A stretch of 64,000 bases of DNA, taken from assembly GCF_041260155.1 (NCBI RefSeq), contig NW_027248277.1:6879910-6943909 (forward strand), written 5' to 3'. This document shows positions 36,516-49,749 of this stretch, piece after piece (within the stretch, counting starts at the first letter, position 1; each line of letters begins with the position of its first letter). Position numbers and translations under genes: made by a program. This stretch comes from Ptychodera flava. Taxonomy: Eukaryota > Hemichordata > Enteropneusta > Ptychoderidae. Below the pieces are notes generated by a model, which saw nothing but the letters and a program-made list of their open reading frames with translations, was not told where the DNA came from and ran no database searches.

Positions 36516-37358
36516 ATAATGCAAAATCACACTGCCAGGACACTGACACACTCGGAGATAAAACGGATCGAAGATGAGCAAGTTCGACGCAAGTCACTAT
36601 TAGCAAAGGTCTGTGACGAGGCCAAGCGGAATAGAACTGTATTCAGATGCACGGGTAAATTGATTAATGTTCGTGAAAACAGGTTTATGTACTGCAACAC
36701 ACCAAAGGTCGGTTCTTCTTCCTGGATGAGAGTTATATGTGTTCTGACAGGGAGGGCGAAATCTGTTGAGGAACTTCTAAAATCCAAGTCGCGTATTGAT
36801 GTTCACAAGGTTCCAGCGTTGAAGAGAGATGAGAAATATCATTATCCATCCTACTTCTCGTTCATGTTCGTACGTCATCCATTCGCAAGACTTCTGTCTG
36901 CGTACAGAAGTAAGTTTGAAAATGTAGACGCCAGCAATCTGTACCTCAAACAAAAAAGAATAGACATTATCAAACGATATCGCAAAAATCCAACCAATCA
37001 CAGTCTAGAAGCGGGTGATGACGTGACCTGGGAAGAATTTGTGCGATCTGTCATCGATGACAATCCAAAATCCTTCAACCCACACTATATTGCGCAGCAC
37101 CTGTACTGTGGGCCATGCCTTTTCCCCTTCGATTTCATAGGAAAACTTGAAAACGTCGCCAAGGAGAGTAAGTACGTGTTAAACAGGGTCAATGCCCCGG
37201 ACGACATTGTTTATCCCCCACAACCGAAGAAAACAAACAGCTCAAATCTAGAAAATCTTCATTCCTACTTCAGTCGACTGACCACTGACCAGATGGAAAA
37301 TCTCTACAACATTTATGAACTTGATTTTAAGCTTTTCGGTTACAAATATCCTTATTAG
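36516..37358 (+). CDS. Carbohydrate sulfotransferase catalytic exon (HNK-1ST/CHST8-14 type)
   Basis: The exon follows CTCTTTCCAG and runs to TAG at 37356. It carries the two PAPS-binding motifs of the Sulfotransfer_2 family: the 5'-phosphosulfate loop CNTPKVGSSSWMR (about residues 59-71 of the exon counted from its Met) and the 3'-phosphate motif FVRHPFARLLSAYRSK (117-132). A WEEFVRSV segment, a Cys pair in LYCGPCLFPFDFIGKLENV and a C-terminal YELDFKLFGYKYPY tail are also typical. With exons 1 and 2 the protein is about 349 residues, normal for the family. It would transfer sulfate from PAPS to a sugar hydroxyl in the Golgi. The exact acceptor (GalNAc, GlcA or chondroitin/dermatan) cannot be told. 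N-glycosylation sequons (NHT, NRT) are present. No frameshift is seen. Confidence 0.93.
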   Translation: MMQNHTARTLTHSEIKRIEDEQVRRKSLLAKVCDEAKRNRTVFRCTGKLINVRENRFMYCNTPKVGSSSWMRVICVLTGRAKSVEELLKSKSRIDVHKVPALKRDEKYHYPSYFSFMFVRHPFARLLSAYRSKFENVDASNLYLKQKRIDIIKRYRKNPTNHSLEAGDDVTWEEFVRSVIDDNPKSFNPHYIAQHLYCGPCLFPFDFIGKLENVAKESKYVLNRVNAPDDIVYPPQPKKTNSSNLENLHSYFSRLTTDQMENLYNIYELDFKLFGYKYPY

Positions 37359-37635
37359 ATGGGTAATATCTTAGTGACAATACTTCACATCTTAAAAGAC
37401 TTGAAATTTCAAAACGATTTGAACTGTAAACCAACCCACTTCTCATGCAGATTTAGCCTCTTCATAACATTTTTCTGAAAGAAAGCGGAAAATTGGTTAT
37501 CTTGAGGGATTGAAACACTTTGCGTTTAATGTATGAATGGCGACGGTCGATATCAACTACGCGCCTTGCTGACATCAATTTTGTGCAAGGCGTAAAGCTT
37601 AGCTAAAGTTCATGTATCAGCACGTTGATAGTACA

Positions 37636-37641
37636 AATAAA
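37636..37641 (+). terminator. Polyadenylation signal AATAAA of the sulfotransferase
   Basis: Lies about 280 bases after the stop codon, the first AATAAA on the sense strand. Confidence 0.45.
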
Positions 37642-37893
37642 TTTTTAGTTAAGTAATGCTACACTTTGCATAGTGTTTACACTTCATTACGCATGCGTCC
37701 CCCGCATTTTGGGACGTCAACAACTTCCTTCTTTGGCGTGATCAAGGGACTTTACGAAGCACCATTCCTTGGGTATATTTAAGCCCACATATGCTTTTGC
37801 CGTGAATATTAAAAAAAAACCCAGAATAATTTGATTGCATAAAGCAGGGCATCCTTCAAGTAAAAATGACAATAGTCTCAAGTTACAAAAATT

Positions 37894-37894
<1 letters not shown>

Positions 37895-37978
<84 letters not shown>
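37895..37978. repeat. (TA)n microsatellite
   Basis: About 84 bp of uninterrupted TA. Confidence 0.95.
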
Positions 37979-37981
<3 letters not shown>

Positions 37982-38025
37982 TAAAATGAATAATGGACCA
38001 ATCTAAGAGACCGCCCATCAGCTCC

Positions 38026-38094
38026 GTAAGCTCCGTTGGTAGAGCAACTGAAATGTATTTAGGGGTTGTGGGTTTGAGTCCCGCATGGGACACT
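38026..38094 (+). repeat. tRNA-like SINE or tRNA pseudogene
   Basis: The D-arm AGCTCCGTTGGTAGAGC and T-arm GTGGGTTTGAGTCCCGC both pair well and match Pol III A and B boxes. The anticodon stem and acceptor stem do not pair. It sits between two long TA microsatellites, consistent with insertion of a tRNA-derived retroposon in a TA-rich site. Confidence 0.5.
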
Positions 38095-38107
38095 GTTTCA
38101 TTCGTCA

Positions 38108-38225
<118 letters not shown>

Positions 38226-39199
38226 CAAAATTACTTCAAGTACAAAGAAATGGTATCTGTTACTCAATTTTCATGCATCCTGCAATCATTAGACAGATGA
38301 AGTGAAAGTAATACTAGCTCAACGCTCTTATATATGTATGATTGGGACGTACCATTCTATTTATAGGTGGTTTTAAAATTTCATAGATTTTTGATAGATA
38401 ATAATTGTTTTTATGGCGACATTTTGAAACCAAGTCCGAGCGTTTGTTTAACAGCGTAGATTTGTAAGCTTTGGTAATTTGTAGTTTTCTGATATACAAA
38501 GATTGCATCACTTGCTTATATTAGAGTAACTTGATGCTGTGTCAATAAACGAAATATCAAAGATCTGGTTCCTTTGTTTCAATGTCCAGATGTACTTGGA
38601 CAGCTCCGTTGACTGTTGATACCTTAAGTTACGGAACGATTGCATGTGATCAGTGAATCGCGTCTCCGAGGTGTTATCTGTGAGTCCGATGTAGACCTTC
38701 TCCGTGTTGTCCCCTTTTGATACCTTGGCCTTGTAAAGATCTTATGAAGCTCAAACCCCTTTGCAAAATGTTTGTCAACAAGTTGAAGGAATTTAAATCC
38801 GATATTAGTTTCCACGTTCTTGCTGAAAGGCAGATTGTATGACAATATTTATACTATGCTCGTTGAAATACCAGAACACCATAAGAGTTGTCCCTCTAAG
38901 TCTGTTGAACAAAAGGCATGTCATTCATCTTACGATCCATCCCGACATTTTCATATCCACATATTCACAGTCTCAATTCAAAGTCAGTTGTGTAGAGGGG
39001 ACGGGTCTGTAATATTTTAGGCTTTAAAATAGAAAAAATATACTCATAAGTTTATATTTACTTTCATAGCCATTTCAGATTTTTCGAAAATGGGGGACTG
39101 AGCACAAAAACCACTCTTAAAACGTACGTTTTAAAACCCCTATCAGCATTTCAAACACGTTTCAAAAACATCAACGTTTATTTTGTAAGTTTGGCTTGC
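38226..39199. other. Intergenic, no supported gene
   Basis: Open frames on both strands overlap and have no recognisable content. Confidence 0.45.
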
Positions 39200-41460
39200 T
39201 CGTTTAAATAATGGCTGACTGTACTTGAGTACACTGTAAATTAATATGCTTCACACTCGTCGCCTGATAAGCGGAGAACATTTTATAGTGTTTCGACATT
39301 GGAAAATCAAAGAATAGAGACTCGGAGACCGGACTTTCCCCGACAGAACTGTTATGAAATACCTCGAAACTGTGTTTAAATATACTGTACCGGTGTCTGT
39401 AAACATGTCAACAAAAGAACCTTGGAACGCACATGCCTTATGTAAAAACGTCACATGATGCCATAAATTTTAGGTATTGGTAAACAAAACGGCAACAGCT
39501 GGTGATACGCAGTTAACAACGCATTTACTCAAAGTCAAGTAAAAACGAAAGGAATGTGTTTCTCACCGTGTCATAAATTTCGGCCACTTTTTACTACCAC
39601 TGTCGTTTCACATGTGTTGAAATTAGCAGTAGCTACGGATCTAGGAATGTAAATTGGATTTCCAAATGATTGTGATACTTTTGAAACCTTGCCAAGATGC
39701 ACTAGCAGCTTTGCTGTACAACTTATTAGTCCCTGAGATTAGTTTCGATGCTTGAAATAGTAGACAACCTTACAGTGATTATGAATGACAACAGGGTTTG
39801 CAATGGCATTGCACAAAGGATGAAGTCCTAGAATTCTCTTACTATCTACGTAACGCGTACTGAAACCATTAATGGTAGGTAGTAGCCACATTAGTCGGAT
39901 AAATTTATGTTGGTAGTGGCCGTAGCAATCAAACTCAAACGGGAGAGCGTGACTAACATGCCGTCATGGAGGTCATGGCAAAAAAGAGGCTACCGTAGCA
40001 TTTCGGCCGACACAACAATTGTAAAATACCTGATAACATATTCAACATGTTAAACATGGGACAAAGGCCTCATTTTCTGAATGGAGACTAGATGTGAGGG
40101 TAGCCGACAGGCTTATGGTGGACTATGTGGCTCCATTTGATTCACTGCTGTTGCTTTTTGTGCCGCATGCATGTCGTCTCTCCGAATATGGTACTTTGGA
40201 GTTCTATCACTTTAGAAGAATGACAGTGTGGGCTCTACGGATGTTCATCTCTGCTGTTGTATTGTGGCCTTGGAACTGGGTCATTAGTTATCCATATTTA
40301 TATATTATCTTTCTTAATTCTACATAGAAATCAAAGTTTCTCAACATGTCTAGTACAATAGGTAAACAAACATAAATTAATAGCTAAAATCTTGATTAAA
40401 TTTATTGATCGTAAAGCACTTATTCATCAAGACAAGCGAGCGCAGACAGACATAGAGTTACTTGGCAACTTGTCAGTAATTCAGACGGAGAATAATTGCG
40501 TTGAAGTCAATAATTTGACGTTCTTTTCTTCAATTTAGTCTCCGTCATTCTCTGTAAGCATTAACATCATTTTCTGTTTATTGCGCCCGTTGTGCCGTTA
40601 CTGCTTCGAAAGAAACGCCGGAAGTAAAGGCTGTTTGAAATCTGAGATTCCTCATTTGCTACTTGAAGAAATTTGTATATCGCAGAAAATGGATATTGAA
40701 AGGTACGTGATTTTTATCTTGCTACAAAGGTTTTGAACGTGATAGTATTTAGAAATCACAGAACCAAAATTCGAGCGACGATAAAATAATCTTAAATATA
40801 TTTTTAATGATTAACCCGTATAGTGCGTTTAAGCAAGCAGATGTTCGATGCTACCTTTTTACGACGTGCGTATAAACATTCTGTAGTGATTATAGAGATG
40901 TCGATAGCAGTTTTAGAGCAGTAAATCCTCCGTTATTTAAATAGCTGCAACTTTTTTTGTAATTTTTAACCTATTGTAATTTGTAAATGTATTAGCGAAC
41001 GTTGTGGCTTTGTTACAGTCGAAGCCAAGTCTTGTAAATGGCTTGGGATAAATTCCTCGGGATCAAGTGTGTTCAAATTTGTAAGAGGGTTGTCGAAGGA
41101 CAACAGCCTTTTGTTTTGTTTGTAATATAGCAAGTGTTTTTTCCTGGCGAGACAGTCCGCCTTGGTTAATTATATCTATCAAAGAGCGCCACAAACCATT
41201 ATTCTGAAAGAGTAAACATTTCCCTGAAAAGTTAAAAATCGAGCATCATGATGGCAAGTAACCTCAAATATTATGTTTTTGAGTAGTACAAGGCAAGAGC
41301 ACTTAAGTTGAACTCAGTCAAAATATTCACCAAGTTTTGAATGGAGATCCGCAGACTTAAAAGATGACCGCAGGAAGTAAATCAGACTTTATGAATAAAA
41401 CCTGAACATTGCGATGTAATTTCATCTTGCGCTTTCGAGATCTTAGTGAACGTAATTATT
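39200..41460 (+). repeat. Segmental duplication, copy B (upstream part)
   Basis: Counterpart of 17740-20020. Here the sequence runs directly into gene B exon 2, showing that the 20.0-22.77 kb material of copy A is an insertion. Confidence 0.8.
40689..40702 (+). CDS. Gene B exon 1 (start codon exon)
   Basis: ATGGATATTGAAAG then GTACGTGA encodes M-D-I-E and two bases of Arg, completed by the first base of 41488. Orthologous in position to 19244 within the duplicated block. Confidence 0.6.
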
Positions 41461-41487
41461 CACTATTGCCTCTACTTTTATTAACAG

Positions 41488-41543
41488 GAGCTTTTTTGCA
41501 TTGGTCGTGATCTGCTGTTGCACAGCACAATTCTGTGTCCAAG
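41488..41543 (+). CDS. Gene B exon 2 (signal peptide)
   Basis: This 56 bp exon lies between TTTTATTAACAG and GTAGGT. It encodes SFFALVVICCCTAQFCVQ, the hydrophobic core of a secretory signal. Phases are 2 in, 1 out. Confidence 0.75.
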
Positions 41544-41788
41544 GTAGGTATCTGCATTTACAACCATGTAATTTCCATTTTGTTTTGGGAGCTTTTAAAC
41601 TATTGACGTTGGTCTTGAGGATGACGATAAAGACATCGAAATTTAATCATAGTGTTGATTGCGATAAAAATGCAGTATCTCTGATTCTATGAATAATGAA
41701 ATTACATTACAGTTACATTTACTTATATACTGTTAGTTTTCTTTTGGTTCTTAATATTATAATGGCGTACATATGCTTTACTTTACAG

Positions 41789-42204
41789 GATGGAACGTAG
41801 ACGTCACAAATTTTGTTATCAGAGATGTACATAACATCATATATCAACCAAACCGTTCTACCAAAATAACATTCGATGTTGATGTAGCTGTACACGGCAC
41901 GTCCTGTGGCGACCCCTACTTTGAAGGACTGATCGTATACTTCAAAGGAAACGAGATCTCAAATGGGTTCGTCGCCAGCCAGACTCGTCTGTTGTTTGGA
42001 GACATAATCCCTATAGACAAAACAACTACTATAAGCGATGCCGTAGCTGACATAAAACCTGACGTCGACCACTGTGATAATTACCATTACCTTTGTGTTA
42101 GACTCCTCATTGAAGATCACGGTTGCTGTGGAGACCACTACTGTTACAACCTTGAAACTTGTTTGTCCTTCCATAATTCATCCCTGGTGAATTAGATTGC
42201 TCAG
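41789..42204 (+). CDS. Gene B exon 3, Cys-rich module 1
   Basis: The exon follows CTTTACAG and encodes the family module: GWNVDVTNFVIRDVHNIIYQ, HGTSCGDPYFEGLIVYFKGN, then IKPDVDHCDNYHYLCVRLLI, GCCGDHYCYN and LETCL. Cys occur as C, C, C, CC, C, C. The pattern of alternating hydrophobic residues suggests a compact disulfide-bonded beta fold; I do not recognise the family. An in-frame TAG at 42193 arises from one missing C in the CCC run near 42182. With the extra C the frame would reach EL-D-C-S and the GTAAAT donor in phase 1, like its paralogs. The exon length (416) is one base short of the 1-1 phase expectation. A real early stop cannot be excluded. Confidence 0.8.
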
Positions 42205-45200
42205 GTAAATAATACATAGAACGACGATGATGATAGTGATAATAATGATGATGATGATGATCATCATCATCATAATCATCATCTTATTGTGGTGATGATG
42301 TAGTTGTCGCTGCTGTTCTTGTTGTTGCGTGTGTAAAATATTACTGGTTTCTTTATTGTTGTTGTTGTAGTCGTTGTCGTTGCTTTGTAAATATCTTCTG
42401 TGGTGACCGTTATTGTTCATGTGGCTGTTGATATTGATGCTTTATGTCACTGAATATTGCCACATTTGCATACAAGATGCAGATATTTTGTGTCGCTCAT
42501 AAAACAAAGCAATAATATAAAGTGACCACTTTTCCTGAATTTATTTATTTATCCCTAAGAATCCTAAATGAGCCGAAGAAGTCAGGTACAGAACAATGTA
42601 AGTACTTCATCCTTACACATCTTATAGACTTCTCCGCTTGGTCTTTTGATATTACTCTGAGTGTACATTTAGAAACGGGTTTGATGTTAAACATTTTGAA
42701 CGATGGTTGTATTTTTACACAAACTATTGACAATTCTCCAGCATGCAGTGAACTCCAATCCTCTCCTCGTGTACAGTATTGCGGATTGGCATATACATTT
42801 ATATTTCGTCGACCATTATGTTTTGTAAAGATATGATATGACGATGCTATGAATTCTTTTGAATGAGAACCAATAACTTACCTCTGAAGCCAATTACTAC
42901 TTACACCTTTTCTTCACAGTAATTTAATCAACCGGAGGCAACCTACGGACATGTCGCTATTTTCGAAAACCTTTCCTGACATTATTCGATGAGAAACAAA
43001 GGACTTTCCTTCCCACCATGATTGACGCTTTTTTACGATTAACAGTTTATTCAGATCATCATTGGACATGTAAGCAGTATCTGGTATTTACGTGATGTCA
43101 GGAGTTTATTCTAGCAAATATGTAATCAACGCAACTGAACCTAATGCCTTTATCATAAAAGAATTTGTTTTTAATTGAGAATGTACGCATAATTGCTTTG
43201 CCAAGTGAGACAAGATTGTTTAGGGTGATTATAGTCCAAAGCGAGAAACACACCTTTGTTGTTACCCATTCATTTCAATAACTGAAAAAAATAAGTAATT
43301 ATCTGCACCACCTTTCGAGCTCGAAGATGGCACGGTAATGACTCAAAACATTTTCACTAATGACTCTGAGTCTTATTGGCACGTGCATGCCACATGACCT
43401 ATATTCATGAAACTAGACGGCGACAAAAGACGAAGGCAGATATTTCTGTATACACAAACTTACGCACTTGAAAACGTGGATTTTACGTTAAAAAGATAAT
43501 TTTGGTCTTCTGATTTTTTTCGGCGTTTCTATATCACTTTCAAGTAAACGCATTTCTTTGGTGTAGAGTACATTCATTTGGTGTTGTATAATATGATAAT
43601 ACAAATGTTTAAAATAATAAGCATGTAAAAGAATAGTACCATTTTTATAAATATTATCCACACTTGTTAACAGATACATTCATGAGGTTTGGAAAAGAAA
43701 CCTTGTAAAATAATGTATATTGATACATATAGACATTGATGTGTATCTATAATTATTGCCAAACGTGTTCTAATATTTAAATTATGGTATGTAGCCTTCT
43801 ATTGATTTAACGAAATAAATATGAAAAACAACTCAGTATAATTACAAATTGTGCATTGAAAGTAAACTGTAGAACACAAAGTATTATTTGTGTTTACATC
43901 AATTTTCCTGAAAAGGCCGATAAGTGATGCCTTTTAGTGATGATAACACTGATTCTGTGGGTGTGTGCTTAATTTGAATCCGGAGAGGTCAAAATTGTCA
44001 TTAAACCGGTGTCTATTTGAGGTAGAAATACTTTAACAGGTGAACGGGTTGTGAGGTGGGGGCAAATGTACTGAATAGGTCAACATGTTTAAGTCATGAT
44101 AACTCTTATTTTTATCGCTGCTTAAATACAAATCAGAGATAAGTAATTAAAAGGCATCGAAATGTGTTTTGTACAGATGACTGACAAACAATGCAATGAC
44201 TCAAAGTCTCATCAGAAGAAATTGAGATAGATATACCCCTTTTAGAAAAAAGGGGGATTAAAAAAGCAACAAAAAGCGAAAAACTCATTCCTATAATTCC
44301 TTACATAAAGCGTAAGCGCAATGTCTAGTAAACATGACTTGATGACTGTATTTTCCCAATATGATCATTGTCCAGAGGAATTGAGCTAGTCATGTAATAT
44401 CAGTTAATATCTTCACATTTTAATAAGCGTTCTTTCGTTGGCATCTTGTCGTTGACGACGATAAACATTATAAATGGTGCATAAATACAGACCACTACAT
44501 TTTTGTATTTGTAAGAACATCAAGTGCCACACTCTTTATACAAACACAAGTGAATAAAAATATTAACACGTAATTTAATTTAAGCAAATGTTAATGATGT
44601 ACAATACAGCGAGATATTTGATTTTAAGTCAGTGTTTATAGGCCGGAAGTTAATATGGTATATCCGTTGCCGTAAGGAATGCCAAAATTGGTTTCTTACC
44701 AAATGTTTTTTACACGTACAAAGCGGATATTTATAGCACGGGCAGGGTATATCGCACTACTAGTTAATTGCGTCATGCGTTATTTCGTTGCACTACGGAC
44801 ATTACCTGAAACTAATCTTGCTTATTACACTCTTGTCTGGTTCAACGTTCCCTCTTAAAGATGATTGGTGCTAGGTAGGTACAAGCAACATAATTTGAAA
44901 GAGAAAATACATTATTGTTGTAAATAATTATGTTTATTTCAGTAATAATATAAACAGCATCGTATTAGCATGTTTACGGCTTGAAAGCTGTGGCTGAATT
45001 GTGTAGAAATGTGTCTTTGTGTTTGATAATCAGGTCTTTCTGCTTACAGATAGCAGCAACTGTCTTGTCGGTTTAGTTTTTTTGAAGTTTTTCCAATTAT
45101 TCTTGAACTGCTCCAAGTCTGTGGGTGTATAAGTATCAAAACATAATAAATTGAATGACTAAGCACCAGTAAACCGTCATGCTAAGTTGCAGGCTGTCGC

Positions 45201-45254
45201 GTAGAGCGTTGGGTTAATGCCATGCCCACAGGCAGTAACTTAGCTGTCGAGAAA

Positions 45255-45800
45255 AGCTTGGCAACTGAGGGCCAGTTTATAATTATCCTTCTTTGCGTTA
45301 TCTTACAGGAAAGCCGTGTTAGTTACTCTCTTTTACTCCACACTGTACCTGTGCAAAGTTAATGGTATGTAACATACTTACACTGCATGAAAACCCAATA
45401 ATTCAGATAAATTCACTCCAGTTGCCTGTATTATAGTATAATACACGTGAATGTATTCATCTGTATATGCACTCTTCAGCTAAAATACAGGCAATAATCC
45501 ATGTTAATACAGTAAGTATTATAGGGTTTTATGCAGTGTTACTTTTACACTAAATTTTGCTTCTGCTTTAATTCTGGTCTTGCAACGCCAATTATATAAT
45601 TCCAGTAACTTGCTGGTGACGGATACACTCTTCTAAATGTCAAAGGTTAGAATGTCGGATTCGCTTTCTCAAATGTTTGAGTTCGAAACCTATGAAGTCT
45701 ATATTAGCCGACAGGTGATTTCAGGAATGGCGTGATCTGTTATCTCTGGGCAAGATTCTTTATTCCCTATTACTTCTTCGGTAATGGGCTATGGATAACA
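45255..45800 (+). repeat. Segmental duplication, downstream part of copy B
   Basis: Aligns with 23454-23830 with a small insertion near 45380-45540. The insert holds inverted pieces (TGCATGAAAACCC near 45380 against GGGTTTTATGCA near 45523), suggesting a short TIR element inside the block. Confidence 0.65.
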
Positions 45801-45948
45801 ATCCTGTGTTGCGAATTCGCTCGATTTTGATGAATGAAATTAAACAAGATTAATAAAACAGTCCTTTTCACTTAACAAATTGCCTTATAATCTTGGATAA
45901 CAATATTAATGCAAGTACTATTTCATAAACATATGGCTATTTAAATCT

Positions 45949-45994
45949 CTTCCTCCTCCCTCCCTCCCTCCCTCCCTCCCTCCCTCCCTCCCTT

Positions 45995-46081
<87 letters not shown>
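45949..46081. repeat. (CCCT)n-(CT)n microsatellite forming a splice acceptor tract
   Basis: CCCT tetramers at about 45954-45992, a short C run, then CT dinucleotides to 46081. It is followed at once by CAG and the open module exon at 46084, so the microsatellite is itself the polypyrimidine tract. Confidence 0.9.
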
Positions 46082-46082
<1 letters not shown>

Positions 46083-46083
46083 G

Positions 46084-46506
46084 CTTCAGAAGTACATATC
46101 GAAAATTTCGTTATACACGATGCTGGTGCTGTTAGATACAACCCTTTGTACCAAACCCAGATAACTGTCGACATAGACATTGACACCAATATCGACATGG
46201 AAGATCTACACTGTGGCCATTACTTCGTAGGGTTTATTGTTTATTTCAAAGGCAATGGTATTTCAAATGGGTTTGTTGCCAGGCAACACTGTCTGCGTTA
46301 TAGTGACCGCATTCCCTTACGTTCTAGAATTGACATCAAGGATGTGGTTGCAATCGTCCAGCCAGACACTGAGAACTGTCTTAATTACAACCAACTCTGT
46401 ATCAGACTTTTGACTGGCAATCACTGCTGTGGGAGGGAGAAATGCGACACCGTTGAAACATGTCTTGCCCTTGATACTTCGTCTACGGGTTCATTGGAAT
46501 GTACAG
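46084..46506 (+). CDS. Cys-rich module 2 (probable gene B exon 4)
   Basis: An intact 423 bp phase 1-1 exon ends at GTACCT. It encodes SEVHIENFVIHDAGAVRYNP, LHCGHYFVGFIVYFKGNGIS, NGFVARQHCL, IVQPDTENCLNYNQLCIRLL, CCGREKC and VETCLALDTSSTGSLECTG. Relative to module 1 it has one extra Cys (QHC). No signal-peptide exon of its own was found nearby, and its phase fits the donor of gene B exon 3, giving CS-A-SEVH, so a two-module secreted protein is the simplest model. The C-terminal exons of this gene were not identified downstream. Confidence 0.75.
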
Positions 46507-46562
46507 GTACCTTTGTTTGTATGCCCATCCAATTGCATTCTCTTCTTTTGTCATCCTGCTGG

Positions 46563-46686
46563 AAATGTATGTACGTATGTATATACGTATGTACGTACGT
46601 ACGTACGTATGTATGTATGTATGTATGTATGTATGTATGTATGTATGTATGTATGTATGTATGTATGTATTTATGTATGTATGTAT
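46563..46686. repeat. (GTAT)n/(GTAC)n microsatellite
   Basis: Begins with GTACGTAT variants and becomes pure GTAT. Long open frames over it are artefacts of period four. Confidence 0.95.
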
Positions 46687-47252
46687 TGTGACGTAGCCGC
46701 TGACAACAACAATGACTGTGACCTATAGTTACTCCTTCTGCACGTGGGGCATCGTGAGAACGATTGTCTTGTTTATTTTTGAGACTCTTTTGATGTAACC
46801 GTTCATCCGCCTTTAGTGAACGTATGCTTAAGTCATTAGCATTGACCGGACGCTATGTTGACAGATGCATTGATGGGAGCGACCTTTCTGTCCTTTTTCG
46901 TATGCCGACTGCCGTTAGTTATTCTTTAGATAATTATAGACGCATACCAAAGTCATAACAAAGCCAGATATTCACTCAATATAAACTCTACATTTTAGTG
47001 TGTTAAAGTAGAACCTGCCGAACCTGTTGATAACCTGTTGCGACGCACCAGACAACACTGACCGTGACCGACGCTACTATTAGGCTAGCGTGAGACATAG
47101 AAGTTTACCGTGTAACTTGTGTTACTCAGCTAAATAAAGTGCTGCGACTTAGAGCATATTCGTGTACCTGTTGTCGTCTCTACGACTGGACGTTCCTTGC
47201 TACAGAGTGTACGTATCCGACAATAGCTACTTCACAACCACTCTACGTGACA

Positions 47253-47256
<4 letters not shown>

Positions 47257-47283
<27 letters not shown>

Positions 47284-47341
47284 TGTATGTATGTATGTAT
47301 GTATGTATGTATGTATGTATGTATGTATGTATGTATGTATG
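47257..47341. repeat. (GTAT)n microsatellite
   Basis: About 85 bp of GTAT followed by a GGCAGG-rich tail. Confidence 0.95.
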
Positions 47342-49749
47342 CAGGCGGGTAGGCAGGCAGGGAGGTAGGGATGGAGTTGATAGGTGAGCGCTCAAAAAGA
47401 AAACATTTATTTGCAGTGTGTACATTCTTCACCCCGTTTCTCTATTAATTCAAAATTTGAAAAAGGATGTAATAACAGCTAATTCAGCAATGGCACTAAT
47501 TTTGTGTTCCCGTGTCATCGAGAATATGAAAACCATACAAAACGCCAGTATGACTCAGTTTTTCAAGGCACTTTAGTAACGCATCACCTTTACTACTAAC
47601 TTTATCAACCTACTTTGAGGTGACAATATTTCTTCGTTTTATTCGCAGGGTAGTTATGCACTGAATCAAGGCCACCTCATCATGGACAATACACGGACAG
47701 ATAACAACCGAAGGCCGGAAATGGTTAAGAATAATCGGTGGATCACTGAGATCAAGTTTGCTTGATGCTACAGTTGACTTATACGACGTTTTACTTTCCC
47801 TCTCATAATATGTGTTAAATAATAACATGCATTAGAAAATTCGTTTCGTGAATATAACTTCCTACAATTACTGTCTATATTTTACGTTATCGAAATCACT
47901 CAATGTCGCTTCATCCTTTTACCTATGTCAAATATCTAACATACATAAGGTTGAACGGACTACCTTTCCCGATTATTACCTTTGTCCAGAAATGCTTCTT
48001 TTTAATTAACCAACTTAGACGGTTGACTTTATTAATGTTAACTTTATTTGCAATTGCCAAAATCAATGACTTCCATTGATTAACTAAGGTAATGAATTTA
48101 ATGCTTTACTACATGCCTAACCAGAGATATGGACATTTCATTACCATAGATACAATTCCAGCGTTATGAACAATGAATCAGTTCAAAGTGACTGCAGATT
48201 ATTAGCAGTCAATGATACCATCTGTCACTATTATTCATTCATTTAACAAGGTATTGTTTGTTAGCATTACTTTTATAACACCTGCCCGTGCTTTTTAGCA
48301 ACATATTAAGAGTAGTTAACTTAAGTAGCTTTTTGATAGTTGTGACGCGCTTTAATTTATTTAGTATGCTTCTGAAGTGTGTAAACGTTTTAAGCTTAAG
48401 GAATAAAAGAATGAGATTTTACATTTTCAAAATGCATGAAATCTATGTTCTTTTTGATGATGTCCATCTTTTAGAATTGTTTGTTCGAGTTTGTTCGAGC
48501 GAAAGTTAAATATATCATTTATTCGACTCATGTAATCTGCTGATGAGCCAAGATGCAGCCATATTTGTAGGCCAGAAAATCATCGTATGTCAAAGGCAAG
48601 GCTAGAATACTGCTATACTAATTGAATGCAAAGAAAATCATTGAAACGACTTGTGTACGACGTAAAACAAAATATCATTAATTCCATTATACATGTAACC
48701 ACCCTCTTTGACTCTGTAATATCGAGTTTCAGAACATTGTACATTATTCTCTTCGATACACTCAACGATAAAGCATATTTGATAACTTTCCGGAGTGTGG
48801 GTTACTACCTCGTCTGTCTGCAACCACTGATTTATTTCTCTATCATGATTCGAGACTAAGATTATCAAACAGTGTAAAAGAATGTACACATATGTAGTAC
48901 CTACTTTTAAAATCGTTTAAAGATTATCGAACAACTTCTTCAGCCCTCGATAAACTGAAAAATCTACCACAATTAAATGTGACTGCTTACTCCAATGCTT
49001 TGTTAATAAAGAAAAAACCCTAAAGCTTCACCATTCAAGTCTTGTAATAGCGATTGTATAGCCAAAATCATTTCTCCATACATTTTGCGAAGGCCATACA
49101 ACTAAGGAACGTGATAAGTTTAGGTTAAATTCTGTGAGTTATTGTATACAATAGGTGTATACAGAAAGAAACAATCAATTATGGTTGAAAGAAAAAAACA
49201 AACTCTTGTGGGTGAGAACTAAACAACGCAGCCAATAATGTTGGATTTTTTTAAACTCGGTACAGTTGTCAACCTAATTTCTCTTCGACATAATTGATCA
49301 AACGTCAGGAGATTTGAAAATGTGAGCCCTGTGATCATTTGAAGACTGGAAATTACATGGCTTATGAAGACGGGTTGTTTTACAGCAGATACTTAAATCT
49401 ATACAGAGCCTAAGGGATACTAACCACAATCTGTGAAAAGTGAAATACGAAGACAAGTGATCTGATCTTCAATTACTATCAACATAAACTTAAACAATTC
49501 AGATCTTTTTAATATCTCATAATGCAGCTGTGACTTTTAAGCTTTTCTTTACTTAAGAAGTCGATTTTCCAATCAATGAACTTTTATTGAACTTTGCAAT
49601 CAGTGGTTTCAATTTAAGAGGCATTTATTGTATGAAATAAAGTCATCAGTGTTACTTTAACTGGAAAAATTGTGGGAGAAAGCTTGAGTGCGGCACAGGG
49701 GGGCCATCCTTGGATCAACTTCTATGAGGTTTAAAGATAATAATTATTC
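47342..49749. other. No supported gene
   Basis: Short open frames (for example 48288-48509 and 48638-48889) lack domains and overlap other frames. Confidence 0.45.

Larger units (their letters stand above)
42205..46083 (+). other. Presumed intron of gene B between modules 1 and 2
   Basis: No exon is supported. It contains an ATG/ATC trinucleotide run at about 42226-42285, a segment at 45255-45800 duplicated from 23454-23830, and the pyrimidine microsatellite at 45949-46081. Confidence 0.45.

Noticed and set aside
38026..38094. A functional tRNA gene
   Set aside because: D and T arms pair but the anticodon and acceptor stems do not, and the flanks are TA repeats. A SINE or pseudogene is more likely.
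40094..40327. Plus-strand open frame of 77 codons in duplication copy B
   Set aside because: The corresponding frame in copy A (about 18640) is broken by stops and indels, so there is no constraint.
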